DNA from: Microvelia longipes
Taxonomy: Eukaryota; Arthropoda; Insecta; Hemiptera; Veliidae
Reading direction: 5' to 3'
Assembly: GCA_018340805.1 (NCBI GenBank)
Contig: JACMZG010001913.1
Coordinates: 37,948,822-38,012,821 of the forward strand
DNA: 64,000 nt
A model generated the notes under the pieces. That model was not told the origin of the DNA, did no database searches, and saw only the letters and a program-made list of their open reading frames with translations. Position numbers and translations under genes: made by a program. Shown here piece by piece: positions 35,590 to 46,880 of this stretch (position 1 is the first letter of the stretch; every line of letters begins with the position of its first letter).

Positions 35590-35675
35590 TGAAACGGATT
35601 GTGTCGTGGTCCGAGGTTCGAATTCCGCCATGACGCCTATCCCATTAGGCGAATTTTCAAAGGAAATTCGCTAAA
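35590..35675 (+). repeat. tRNA-like B box joined to CAAAGGAAAT-family end
   Basis: GAGGTTCGAATTCCGCC (B box GGTTCGAATTCC at 35615-35626) is followed by CATTAGGCGAATTTTCAAAG and GAAATTCGCT. The same union of B box and family sequence occurs at 31458, suggesting a tRNA-derived SINE component. Confidence 0.5.
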
Positions 35676-35844
35676 AAGAATGTTTTTGATATTCTAAAAA
35701 GAATGTTGGGGTCATTATTAGCGAGTTTTCATCAGAATATGACGCTAATATTCTGATAATATTCGCTATAAGTCTTTTTAAATAGGAAATGGGAGAGGGA
35801 TCGATTTTGCTTGTTTCACTATTACAATTATCACTCTGTTTGTA

Positions 35845-36640
35845 AATGAAACAATTTATTTATTTATATTTATTTATTTATTTTTATTTATATTGATTTT
35901 TTATTTATATTATTTTTTATTTATATAATTTTACAACCGTCAAATTACAAGCAATTCTTGGTTTAGTCAAAAATTCACTTTACATTACAAATGAGAAAAA
36001 AAAACATAAAAAATTACAATTATTAAAGTTCAAATTAAAATAATCATTCAGTTCATACATAGGATTAAGCAATAATACTTCTTTGACTTTGTTTAAGCAT
36101 TGTTGAGCTCTTATACCATCTGGTAGGTGATTATAAATTTTTATTTCCATGAAACTAGGACCTTTGTAGGTTTTATTAAGTCTTCCTGATGGTAGTTTGA
36201 GGTCACAACCTCTCCTAGTCTCGTCGCGATGGAGATCACCTTGTTTTTGTTTAGAGCCTTAATTCCTCAAAACATGCTTTAAACATTCCATAATATATAA
36301 GCCATAGACTGTCATAATTCTCCATTTGACAATGAGAGGTTTGCAAGTTTCTATATGTTTAACTCCCTCTAGCATACAGATAGCTCTTTTTTGTAGCAGA
36401 AAAACATCTTTAGTTGATGAGCAAGAGCCCCACTTAAATTATATTGTCGAATATCACGAATATAAAGAGATAAAACAATGATTAAAATGTAGTATTTTAA
36501 TTGTGTGGTAACAGTGATGTAACCTATTATTTCCCCAAGTAAAATTTCAACATCATGTAACTGAAGTAGAGACAAAGTTTGACTTTGAGTTATACTTAGA
36601 TGAAGTTTTCTGTGGTCTCGTATGTTGGTTGCATGAATTA
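35845..36640 (-). mobile_element. LINE 3' fragment with TAAA-rich tail
   Basis: Covers the C-terminal end of ORF2 and a 3' UTR. On the minus strand the unit ends in ATAAATAAATAAATTG-type repeats at 35845-35930. 5'-truncated, as is usual for LINEs. Confidence 0.8.
35980..36640 (-). pseudogene. LINE ORF2 C-terminal region, broken
   Basis: From about 36432 downward the minus strand reads WGSCSSTKDVFLLQKRAICM, then ETCKPLIVKWRIMTVYGLYI MECLKHV, an in-frame stop, and in the same frame LPSGRLNKTYKGPSFMEIKI YNHLPDGI. WG-S....K.Q.RA-R, ..GLYI.E. and the R..NK...GP...YNHLP.I pattern are typical of the region after the RT palm in Jockey/CR1-type LINEs. The upstream part to 36640 is in other frames. 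Confidence 0.8.
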
Positions 36641-36888
36641 CAGAAGAAACTTTTTATATGTTGTAACAAGTTTTATTTTCCAATATATCAAACCCGCATG
36701 ACTCGAAATATAACTTACAACGACAAAAAAACAACATTAACCTCAAGAAAATAGAAAAAATGTACTTTACTCTCTCTTGTCTCCTAGAAGAGAGAAAAGT
36801 ATCCCCTAACTCTCAATCCAAATTTACAGGGAGAAAAGAAACTAGTGGAAGTAAAATATCTTTAGTTGTCACCGGCAATTATTTAAGT
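36641..36888. other. Noncoding, nothing recognised
   Basis: AT-rich spacer. Confidence 0.35.
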
Positions 36889-36960
36889 GTCCTCATAGCT
36901 TAGTTCGTAGCGCATTTAGCCCATAACTTGAAGGTAACAAGTTCGATACTCACTGAAAAC
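36889..36960 (+). pseudogene. tRNA-Met(CAT)-like sequence, degenerate
   Basis: Exactly 72 nt align with elongator tRNA-Met: TAGCTTAGTTCGTAGCGC for the D arm, CCCATAA at the anticodon loop (anticodon CAT), GAAGG variable region and AGTTCGATACTC T loop. Acceptor ends GTCCTCA and TGAAAAC pair at 5 of 7 positions. The D stem and T stem have mismatches and position 33 is C, not T, so it should not be functional. It may be an old tRNA gene or the head of a SINE. Confidence 0.55.
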
Positions 36961-37561
36961 ACACACTTTTAAGAATCTTTTAGGAAGTTATATCACCAAG
37001 AATGTAAAATAATTTAAACCTTCACTTCTCCAATTAACACAGTTGTGTTTGCGTATAAATTCACTTAAACATTAACGAATATATCTTTTAACTAATTATA
37101 CTCAACAAAGTTTAAATGACATACAATTACTTCGATCACACGCAGGGTTTGGCTGGGGTTTCAACCCCAACAGTTCAAACAGTATTTTTAAACTATAGTG
37201 TAGAATCTAACCCAATAAAAAACAAGCTTCAGAGTTGAACCCCGTGTTTAATTCTGTTCACAAGACAACTGCCGGGGGGTTAAACTCGGAGTTGAACCCT
37301 CAACCAAACCCCGCGTCTCAACAAAGTAAATAATTGCAATTAAAACACAAAATTCCACAGAAATTTCGTATTTGGCAATAATAAACAAAATATTTAAAAA
37401 AATAATCAATTTAGCAAATTCTTAAAAGAAACTAACAATTTATAGCTTTGTGTTAGTAAACAAATGATCATCATAAATAAAGTATTTAAAATAAGGTTTA
37501 TTTGATAGTATCAGTGTAAACATAGTGATTATAGTTATCGAAATCTTTGTTTAGATAAATG
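36961..37561. other. Noncoding flank of the palindrome
   Basis: Contains GGGGTTTCAACCCC, a short palindrome at about 37158-37171, and other C4/G4 clusters. Similar CCCC-rich wording (GGGGTCAACCCCC, CAGGGGTTTCAAAAC) resumes on the far side at 39838-39950, so the palindrome may have inserted in an older repeat. Confidence 0.4.
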
Positions 37562-39591
37562 GGTCAATCCATATCAAGTGTCCCAAAAAAAATAAAAAAA
37601 GGTGCTCTAAAAAAATAGATTTTGATAATTATTTTGCTATTGATACCCATATCTATGGTGAGTAAAAAATGACCAATATAAATTTTTTATGGTCACCCGT
37701 TCTTTTTTTATGGTCACTTTTATGGTCCTCCGACCCTAAAATTTAGTGATTTTTGACCTTCAGTTAAGCAGCCGATACTCGGTTCTCGCTTGTACTACAG
37801 GAAAAATATGAACAGATCTGTTTAAAGCAAGCTTTGAGCTAAATTTGGCCCTTTGACACTTTTACTCTATGACCGCTCCTTGGGGGGGCAATGGGGGCTC
37901 CAAATTTTAGGGTTTCTTAAAAATATATTAAAATTTTAACATTTTTTTATAATATGAAGAAATCTGAATTAAGAGCTCCTAATTTTTTTACGAGTTACTT
38001 ACTTTAGACAAGCAATCAACAAATTTTCAAAGCATTAATATAATTCGTTTATGAGCTATGATTTTTTTGAAAATCCATATTTTTTTAATTTTTGGTCATT
38101 TTTGACCTTCAATATCTCCCTTGGACATGTATACTTTTTAACAAAAATATATCACAAAGACCCTTACCAGTGTCCACATAAACACTAAAAACATTCTTGT
38201 GTATTTGCCACAAGCAAAGTTATAGCTAAATCATGTATGTGTGATTTTCCAAATATCAATAAATATATATTTTTTTAAATGTAATGAAATTTAAATTAAG
38301 AGCTCCCAATTTTTTTAAGAGTTGCTTAGATTAAGACAAACATCCAACCAAATTTTTAAAGCTTTGATGTAATTCGTTTATGAGCTATGAATTTTTGAAA
38401 AAAATGGATTTTTTAAATTTTGGTCATTTTTCAAAAAATCATAGCTCATAAACGAATTACATCAAAGCTTTAAAAATTTGGTTGGATGTTTGTCTTAATC
38501 TAAGCAACTGCTAAAAAATTTAATAGCACATAATTTAAATTTCTTCACATTTTAAAAAAAAGTATATTATTTGATATTTGGAAAATCACACATACATGAT
38601 TTAGCTATAATTTTGCTTGTGGGCAAATACACAAGAATGTTTTTAGTGGTTTATGTGGACACTGGTAAGGGGTCTTTGTGATATGATTTTTGTTAAAAAG
38701 TATACATGTCCAAGAGAGATATTGAAGGTCAAAAATGACCAAAATTTAAAAAATCCATATTTTTCAAAAATTCATAGCTCATAAACGAATTACATCAAAG
38801 CTTTAAAAATTTGGTTGGATGTTTGTCTTAATCTAAGCAACTCTTAAAAAAATTGGGAGCTCTTAATTTAAATTTCATTACATTATAAAAAAATATATAT
38901 TATTTGATATTTGGAAAATCACACATACATGATTTAGCTATAACTTTGCTTGTGGGCAAATACACAAGAATGTTTTTAGTGGTTTATGTGGACACTGGTA
39001 AGGGGTCTTTGTGATATGATTTTTGTTAAAAAGTATACATGTCCAAGGGAGATATTGAAGGTCAAAATGACCAAAAATTAAAAAATATGGATTTTCAAAA
39101 AATCATAGCTCATAAAAATTATATTAATGCTTTGAAAATTTTGTTGATTGCTTGTCTTAAAGTAAGTAACTCCTAAAAAAATTAGGAGCTCTTAATTCAG
39201 ATTTCTTCATATTATAAAAAAATGTTAAAATTTTAATATATTTTTAAGAAACCCTAAATTTGGGACCCCATTGCCCCCCCAAGGAGCGGTCATAGAGTAA
39301 AAGTGTCAAAGGGCCAAATTTAGCTCAAAGCTTGCTTTAAACAGATCTGTTCATATTTTTCCTGTAGTACAAGCGAGAACCGAGTATCGGCTGCTTAACT
39401 GAAGGTCAAAAATCACTAAATTTAGGGTCGGAGGACCATAAAAGTGACCATAAAAAAGAACGGGTGACCATAAAAAATTTATATTGGTCATTTTTACTCA
39501 CCATAGATATGGGTATCAATAGCAAAATAATTATCAAAATCTATTTTTTTTGAGCATCCAAGTCTGGGACACTTGATATGGATTGACCCAA
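37562..39591. mobile_element. Two-kb palindromic foldback element
   Basis: The left end (GGGTCAATCCATATCAAGTG, TCCC) and right end (GGGACACTTGATATGGATTG, ACCC) are exact reverse complements and similarity continues to a centre near 38415-38424. The left arm is about 0.85 kb; the right arm is longer because a unit of about 333 bp is tandemly duplicated (38424-38756 and 38757-39079). AAAT flanks both ends, a possible 4-bp target duplication. There is no ORF. The transcript would fold into a very long hairpin. It could be a foldback or a long-TIR nonautonomous DNA transposon; a 4-bp duplication fits Sola or Chapaev-type families, but I cannot assign one. Confidence 0.85.
38424..39079 (+). repeat. 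Tandem 333-bp duplication inside the right arm
   Basis: TCATAGCTCATAAACGAATT ACATCAAAGC and, 330 nt on, the same block; each is followed by ATTTGATATTTGGAAAATCA and GGACACTGGTAAGGGGTCTT. The left arm has the mirrored unit once. Confidence 0.85.
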
Positions 39592-40079
39592 ATATAAAAA
39601 CCTAAAATATTTTGACATCAATGTTTTGTAGCGTGACAAATCATAAAGCTCTTATACTTGCTTTTGTCATTTAAATCTCGAAACTAATTTAGTTTGTTCG
39701 ATTCATTTATAAGTTTGATTGAAACTGCTTTTTATAAAGAACGTTCATTTTTTCAATTTAAACTCAACAAGTAAAACAGAGAGAAATACATAAAAAAAAA
39801 TTGATAAATTATTGACCTTTGTTAAGTTTTGCGAGTCGAGGGGTCAACCCCCAAGGGCAAAAATGCTTTTTCAGTTCTCAAGAGATTTCAAAGATGAACC
39901 CTAATTTGGAAAATTTCTAACTCTAACCCAGGGGTTTCAAAACTCCCAATTCACTCAACCTAACGCCCGTCCAAATAATCCTTAGCAATTATCTCATTAA
40001 CTTAGATAGTAAATCAAGTTAACTTTTTCAGTTTCAATAGAAATAGTCCAAAATAAATTAAAGAAAGTGAGTCAAATAA
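39592..40079. other. Noncoding flank of the palindrome
   Basis: AT-rich, with the C-rich clusters noted for the left flank. Confidence 0.4.
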
Positions 40080-40330
40080 ATTTCTTACTTTCCCCTATTT
40101 ATACCAGGTGCATAGGAAAAGTAATGTGTTCGCAAGAAAAGTCTAAAACCGGAGTTTCAACTAAATTGTCCGATTTAGGTGTTTTTAAGACCTTCAGAGT
40201 AGTTTTTACCAAGATTTCTTTGTGTGTGTGTCACTCAAACATAGACAGAAAATGTATGATTTTCTATTATTATCATAGCAGTGTGCTTTTACTAGAGAAT
40301 TGAAAATTAGTAAAAAAATTAATTATTGGG
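40080..40330 (+). repeat. 5S-family fragment (left half)
   Basis: CCCCTATTTATACCAGGTGC, AAAAGTAATGTGTTCGCAAG, TTGTCCGATTTAGGTGTTTT and GACCTTCAGAGTAG in family order. A perfect 15-bp hairpin (TAATTAAGACATCAT/ATGATGTCTTAATTA) follows at about 40358-40397. The open frame is a shadow. Confidence 0.6.
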
Positions 40331-40762
40331 TCTAACAGTGATTTCCGAAAAAAATACTTAATTAAGACATCATTATGACGAAAATGATGTCTTAATTATG
40401 TAATAGGTTTTATTGACATAAAAAATATTCAAAATTCATAAATTTCGTAAATATGTTCAGATTTATTTGAAATCAGGCTCCAATCTTGTCATGTATAAGA
40501 CCTACAAATGTACCCAGTTTCATCTCTATTTTAGAATAAATTCATTAATAGTTTTATTGATCTCCATTTTAATACACCATTTTCAAGCACAATGGACCCA
40601 CAGAAGAGGTCTAAGTGCCTTAGAGATAGTCTCTACCGAAAAAACACAACATGCAATAAAGACGGGCACTATGAGACAATAGTTGATTACTATATAATTA
40701 TTTAATGCGATATTGCACTTTAACCACAAATCATATTTAAGCATCTAAAAAAGAAAAAAATC

Positions 40763-41170
40763 TGACGTGGTGGTCCGAATGTCGGACGAATTTCCTTTGG
40801 CATGCGTGTTTCTGTGCTTAACAATTCATTTTGCTTAAGCTTACGGTTTATGATTTATAACCTAAGCAGTAACTCAATTATCAAGCACTGCTTGTATGTC
40901 ATTTTGTCTGTATTTTTCAAAGGAAATGCGCATAATAATCCTAAAGGTAATACAAAACTATGCCTATAAAATTGGCAGTGCGCACAATTATTCGAACTAG
41001 ATTAAAGCTCAGTTAGTATTCACTTAAATTATTTTATCTCATTCCCTTTGAAAAATACAGACAAAATTAGTTACGAGCAGTGCGTAAGCAGTAATTAAGT
41101 AACTGCTTAGAATATAAAGCATAAACCGAAACCTTAAGAAAGAAATGGGTTGTTAAGCCATTTTAAAACA
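40763..41170. mobile_element. Inverted CAAAGGAAAT-family element
   Basis: Left: TCCGAATGTCGGACGAATTT, CCTTTGGCATGCG, CAAAGGAAATGCGC. Right, mirrored: CCCTTTGAAAAATACAGACA, GTTACGAGCAGTGC, CTTAAGAAAGAAATGGGTTG. Symmetric noncoding element of about 400 bp centred near 40970. Confidence 0.7.
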
Positions 41171-41199
41171 AAGTTAATGTTTTATTAGCGAATTTTCAA

Positions 41200-41279
41200 A
41201 GCAAAAATGAGCTTATGAGGTTGGGTCATGGAGGGGGAGTGGGGAAAGGTGGATTTTTTAGAAGGGGGAGCTAACAGAT

Positions 41280-41352
<73 letters not shown>

Positions 41353-41356
41353 TACG
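41200..41356 (+). repeat. TA-tail family end plus (TA)n
   Basis: ATGAGCTTATGAGGTTGGGT, CATGGAGGGGGAG then a (TA)n run from 41281 to 41352 with single interruptions. Confidence 0.75.
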
Positions 41357-41610
41357 AGACTTTTGTGCCCTAGACGTTTCTATGGGACACGATAAGTTTT
41401 GAACACTTTCTCGGATCAAAATGACACTTGGTACGAAAGTTAATGTCCTGGTACGTAGTTAATGTCCTGAACTCTATAGTTTATGAAATATGTGTGGCGT
41501 CATTAACCCACAAAAATTTTCATACAAACATTCATATAGAAAATCACAAATCTTCATATAGTGTTTAGATTTTCATATAGAGGTGAATTTATACACATTT
41601 TACATAGATT
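41357..41610 (+). repeat. 5S-family-related fragment after (TA)n
   Basis: ACGAGACTTTTGTGCCCTAG, ACGTTTCTATGGGACACGAT, TTTCTCGGATCAAAATGACA and TGGCGTCATTAACCCACAAA. The reverse order occurs at 48070-48160 and 51764-51890, each time with its outer end on a (CA)n/(TA)n tract. Confidence 0.6.
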
Positions 41611-42044
41611 TTATACACATATCCTCCTATGTATTGTGCACAAATATACTAAGTTTGATTCTATGATCAGTATTATATCCGGTTTTATTGTTTGACATAT
41701 ATATGTCAAACAAAACATTATGTCATTGATTGACATAATGTAAACAAATCTCGTTTTTGTTTACAAAAATAATCATAATAATCAAATTTTGAAAATTTGC
41801 TTATATGACAGTAAGGCACTTATATAAACCAGCAATATGACGAACTGATAGAGTGACGCCGCGAAGCGGCAAAAAGGCAGAATGCCTCTGTTTTGACTAA
41901 GTTAGTTCTTAATACTGAGGAATGTTATGTAAGATTCTTTATTTTATTTTTTTGCACAAGCCACATGAATAGATTAGATTTAAATTCGATCATATTTTAA
42001 ACAACTTAAATGTATTAAAAGAACTAGATTGGCTTCGTTTAAGC
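41611..42044. other. Noncoding
   Basis: Two adjacent short palindromes, GCCGCGAAGCGGC (41858-41870) and AGGCAGAATGCCT (41875-41887), are the only structure. Confidence 0.45.
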
Positions 42045-42119
42045 AAATTTTTAAAGAAAAAATGACTTATTAGGTTTGCGTCTTGGAAGGGGGCTTACTG
42101 ATGAAGAATATTTATATAT

Positions 42120-42183
<64 letters not shown>
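42045..42183 (+). repeat. TA-tail family end plus (TA)n
   Basis: ATGACTTATTAGGTTTGCGT, GGGGGCTTACTGATGAAGAA then TA repeats to about 42181. Confidence 0.7.
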
Positions 42184-42185
<2 letters not shown>

Positions 42186-42879
42186 TTTACAAATATTGTA
42201 ATAGCAAAATTTAATCAAATTTGACACAAATCGTTTCCGAGGAAATCTAAGATAAATCTTGTAACCGACAAATGTTTTTTAGTCTAATTGTATAAAAACC
42301 ATTTTACATTAGTGAAACATTTTTTTTACATTTATTTGTAAACTTGTAGAATACAAGACTTGTACCTTTGTGAAACATGGCCCAAATGTCACAAGTGACT
42401 CCTCTTATTAATTTGATCCAAAAATACAAAAAAATGTGGATACACATTAAAAAAACACAAAAATTACACAAAGAGCTATAAAAACAGTACAAAATACAGT
42501 AAGACCCAGCTACCTTTAATCTTCAAAAGTAGTGCGAAAACTCTTTCTTTTAAATCCCCCAACACCCATTTCATTCTCTTATGATGATAATAAAGAAGAG
42601 AAAAGCCACATGAAAGTAGAAAACTTGTGATATTAGAAAACTTTTAGCATGCAATGGTTGGGTTATATAAAAGAAAAAAGTAATAAAATGAAAAACCTAT
42701 TAAGATTTAATCAGTTTGAGGTTTTTTCTATCATCAATCCTATCTAATAGATATTTGATAATAATAATGGATTTTTCATCAAACTGAATTGACCTTACAA
42801 TAAGAATTGATAAGTATATGGGATAATAACCTTGACACCACAAGTTACATTATGCCGTTTTACAAAATAAGGTGGAAAT
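42184..42879. other. Noncoding, nothing recognised
   Basis: AT-rich without supported feature. Confidence 0.35.
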
Positions 42880-43460
42880 CAGATACAGTAGTAGAAATAG
42901 TAGTACACTCAGTAATATAACTATAATACCATAGCATTATATAGTAATAATATTATATCAGTATAACTATAATATCATAGTAATATATAATGATAATATA
43001 GTATCAGAAATAGTAATAGTATCAGTATTGTATATAACAATAATATCATAGAACAATATAATGACAATATAGTATCAGAAATAGTAGTAGTATCAGTAAT
43101 ATAACAATAATAACATAGTACAATATAGTATCAGAAATAGTAGTAGTATCAGTAATATAACAATAATAACATAGTACAATATAGTATCAGAAATAGTAGT
43201 AGTATCAGTAATATAACAATAATAACATAGTACAATATAGTATCAGAAATAGTAGTAGTATCATAATACAATAATAACATAGTACAATGTAGGATCAGAA
43301 ATAGTAGTAGTATCAGTAATATAACAATAATAACATAGTACAATATAGTATCAGAAATAGTAGTAGTATCAGTAATATAACAATAATAACATAGTATTAT
43401 ATAATAATAATATAGTATCAGTATATAACTATAATATCAAAGTATATTATAATAATAATA
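42880..43460 (+). repeat. Tandem repeat, unit about 53-56 bp
   Basis: Units such as AGTATCAGAAATAGTAGTAG then TATCAGTAATATAACAATAA and TAACATAGTACAATAT recur; the central units (about 43080-43380) are nearly identical, the outer ones diverged. The open frame on the minus strand is a shadow. Confidence 0.9.
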
Positions 43461-43624
43461 TTGTCATGTATTAATTTATAGTTTAATATTATTTATATTT
43501 AATTAGGTAACACTGTTGTTTATGTAATGTTACTATGTTACGTTACTATGGTAATAAAGTTATTAGTTGATCATACTTGATAATAATGAGTGTTAATAAT
43601 TATTAGAACTATTACTAAGATATT

Positions 43625-43805
43625 ATAAATATAGTATTAGAAATAGTGGTAGTATCAGTAATATAAGAATAATAAAATAATGATAATAATATAGTATCAG
43701 TAATATACCAATAATAAAATAATGATAATAATATAGTATCAGTAATATACCAATAATAACATAGTATAATATGATAATAATAAAGTATCAGATTCAGTAT
43801 TAGAG
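43625..43805 (+). repeat. Outlying block of the same tandem repeat
   Basis: AGTATTAGAAATAGTGGTAG and TATAGTATCAGTAATATACC repeats resume after about 165 bp of unrelated sequence. Confidence 0.8.
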
Positions 43806-43904
43806 TATTGAGCCATGTATAGTACAGCTAGGTAGGTACGTTATGACTGAGGTAAGTCATAACATGCCCTAACTACCACCAAACTGAGTTGGTGATAATT
43901 TTGT

Positions 43905-44450
43905 GTAAGATTTCCTTGATTGCTTGTTTGCACAAAAATCCGAAACCGGTATCTTAACTGAACCGTTTTTCAACGAAATCAATTTTAAGGTCTTAAAATA
44001 ATTAATTGTAGAATAAATTAGGAAAATTCATAAAACGCGGAAAACGGTAGGGTCGTTTTGAAAGTAGATACCCATATATGTGTATATGGACAACATGTGT
44101 ACCAAATTTTATCGTTAACGTGTGTTACATAAATGAATTTAATTTACTTATGTAATAAATAAATTTACTAAATTCCATTTTAATACGGCGCGGATATTTA
44201 CGCTTTTTATCGGATCACTAAAGCAGCATCGTGCGAGGTCAGTACCTGGATAGGTGACCGATAGAAACAAAAACTGATGTTCTTACAGTCTAAAGACGAA
44301 AAAAGCAAGACCGAAGGCAAACATCAATATAAATTTGGTGATTCTTTTTAATTGTTAGGGCGAGTGAAGCGAGTCCGAAAAATTAAGGATGAAGATAGTG
44401 AATGTGATATGGTGAGGAAATGTTTCGAGGAACCCCAAACCAGATATTGA
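43905..44450 (+). mobile_element. 5S-family copy with the clearest 5S-like segment
   Basis: Starts with ATCCGAAACCGGTATCTTAA, has CATAAAACGCGGAAAAC, then at 44209-44261 ATCGGATCACTAAAGCAGCA, TCGTGCGAGGTCAGTACCTG, GATAGGTGACCG. This matches 5S rRNA wording (GATCACC-AAG...AAGCAGC, GGTCAGTAC-TGGATGGGTGACC) almost base by base. The tail keeps GGCGAGTGAAGCGAGTCCGA and ends TTTCGAGGAACCCC. Confidence 0.75.
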
Positions 44451-45587
44451 CTCCATAAACCATAAATAAAAATAATTAATGGACAAAAACTCATACTTAA
44501 CAATTTTTTTGTTTTCTTATTTTACTTCAAGATATTTTAATCGAATTAGAAATAGATATTATTTCTGTTATATGTATTATACTATGGGTGAGCATGTAGA
44601 ACGCATACTTCCTCCTACAATATCAGTCTATTGTTCAGTTTTAAAAATCTTGACAGGTCAGTTTAGACACCACTGATTCTTAAGAAAAAAAATCCCTGCA
44701 AGAAGGGAGCGGGAAAAACTATGTAAACAAATCAGGTTATCTTACCCGTATTTTCTTGGCAAGGTTTTTTTTACATTTATTTTGTGTAGTTTTATTTTAA
44801 AATATGATTTTTAAGATTAATTTGAAAGTAGTTTTCAAAACGATTTAATCAAAAGAAGAACCACAAACAAAGTGAACGATTGCCAGGAAGAAGGTTTTTT
44901 CCCCACAGCGGTTATTGTGGTAGGGATTTTTTTTATCTTTTTAAGTAAGAGGTTGGCAGCGGCTTCTCTGATTGGTCAATCCCCAAAATACTAATGACCT
45001 TGGGAATTTTTAAACTAAACGATAGACTGTAGTTATAAATAGTGTAAATTATTTAGTCACTTGTTGACAATAGATGATTAATTCATTCAACTGGAAAAAT
45101 CAGGAGCAAGCTATCGTTAATAACTGGAACTAATTGACAAGTCGATTGCATTTCAATACGTAGGTTAAAATATTAAGGATTCATGTAAATGTAAAGTAAA
45201 TATGTAGTGTCAACATATACTTAATAAATACGTATACATTGTTCGAAGAACTAATTATGCAATATAAATGGTCCTGTAAGTATAATATACATGGTTCAGT
45301 ATGTACAGTTTTTACATAGTTCTGTAAATATAATATACATGGTTCTGTATGTATAATCGTTAAAATTTAAAGAGAATTTATAGATAGAGATAGATAGAGA
45401 ATATTTTAAGATTAAACAATTTAAACAATATTTGTTAACTTTTTGGTTATGTATGTATAATATACATTACGCCATGCATATGCATGTTATGTCATGATTG
45501 TTTATGAAATAAACTGTATTAAAGAAACGTTTCCAAGAGGAGAGACATATTTTCGAAACTGATACAACTATTTTAAGAATTCTATAT
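44451..45587. other. Noncoding
   Basis: 45035-45160 (TTAGTCACTTGTTGAC, CAACTGGAAAAATCAGGAGC) is repeated at 49725-49860. The rest shows nothing. Confidence 0.45.
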
Positions 45588-45720
45588 AATAATAATAATG
45601 CCCGTTTAGAGCCTTGCGGCTCATCAGGGATAACCCCTGCGGGAACCACCTCGGGTGGTAGTAGCAACCGTTACGCTCAAAGTGAATTCTAAAGTTGGCG
45701 ATAGTTTATCTAAACAATAA
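45588..45720 (-). mobile_element. SINE with tRNA-like head (copy 4, 3' half)
   Basis: Minus strand: CTTTGAGCGTAACGGTTGCT, CCCGCAGGGGTTATCCCTGA, GCCGCAAGGCTCTAAACGGG then CATTATTATTATTATA. The head is missing. It best shows the ATT tail. Confidence 0.75.
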
Positions 45721-45979
45721 TCTTCTTTTAAGAATTCTATTTTAATTAAAACAAATGAAAGAGTTCATAGGAATGATGCATACAATAGAAGCCTAAATTT
45801 TAAGAAATCGTAAGAAATCAGGATAGTACCATATGTTTTCTTTGGATAATTTAGAACAAATATCTGATAAAAATAAAACATAATACAGCACGGATGCCTT
45901 AGTAACATGATACTGAGACCCTCTCTTGTTGCGCTTTTGTCAATTAGAAATTAAAAAGAAAAATAGTTAATTATAAATT

Positions 45980-45989
45980 AATATATATA

Positions 45990-46046
<57 letters not shown>

Positions 46047-46072
46047 TATATATATATATTATATTTATATGT
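45980..46072. repeat. (TA)n microsatellite
   Basis: TA run with occasional TT/AT interruptions. Confidence 0.9.
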
Positions 46073-46739
46073 TTATATATTTATTATAATAAATGGTTTA
46101 TATATTTAGTCAATTAGAAAGGTCGGCTATCAATAAACGAATATCTCTAGGCGAGCAAAGTCTGCAATAGTAAACATAAAGAGTCATTAGAGCAACAAGA
46201 AGGACAAAGTAGCATTACTTTGTAACAAAGAAAAAGAGAAAATAAGGAAAAATATTAAATAAAGAAGTATTAAAATCTTTATAGTACAAGGTAGTGTGTT
46301 TTCCTTAAACGTTGCTCCAGGCGGGTTTGAAAGCTTCCTTTTATTACATTCTATCAAATATAAGACAACTTAAAAAAAGTCAAATATTGTTTTTAACTAA
46401 GGTATAACTTAATATCATAATAGAATTTCAATTAGAAGGATTATTAAAGGATACTGGCAGAGAGTCAAATGGAAAACATTGATACCAACATAATCACATT
46501 GAACAGCTTTAATTTCTAACATGATTTGGCAACACTGCCTAAACTTATGTTTATTACTTTATAAATAAAATAACTTTGTTAATAAAAAAAATCAATTTAC
46601 TCATTTAAATAAATATAATAATAATATATAATAATGATTTAATATTAATAATAGAAATTCCTATACATTTAACAACTGTGTCAGATAAATGAAAGGTATA
46701 TCATACTGACAAAAAATGTACATTTTTTTTTAATTTTCC
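46073..46739. other. Noncoding, nothing recognised
   Basis: AT-rich; no supported feature. Confidence 0.35.
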
Positions 46740-46825
46740 TCATTTAAATAGTATATTGGAGTATTCAGTTAGCACCAAAATCTAAATTTTACCTGAAGTA
46801 TCCTTTAAGGTGTTTTTATTTCTTC
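46740..46825 (+). repeat. 5S-family fragment (left end)
   Basis: CCTCATTTAAATAGTATATT, ACCTGAAGTATCC and AAGGTGTTTTTATTTCTTCT keep family order. Confidence 0.5.
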
Positions 46826-46880
46826 TGAGTAAATTATTTTAAAATTAAAAAGGTTGTTTTTACCGCAAGTTGAAGAAGCA

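Noticed and set aside
41858..41887. Intrinsic (rho-independent) terminator from the GCCGCGAAGCGGC hairpin followed by A5
   Set aside because: Such terminators are bacterial; the run is A not T on this strand and there is no gene upstream.
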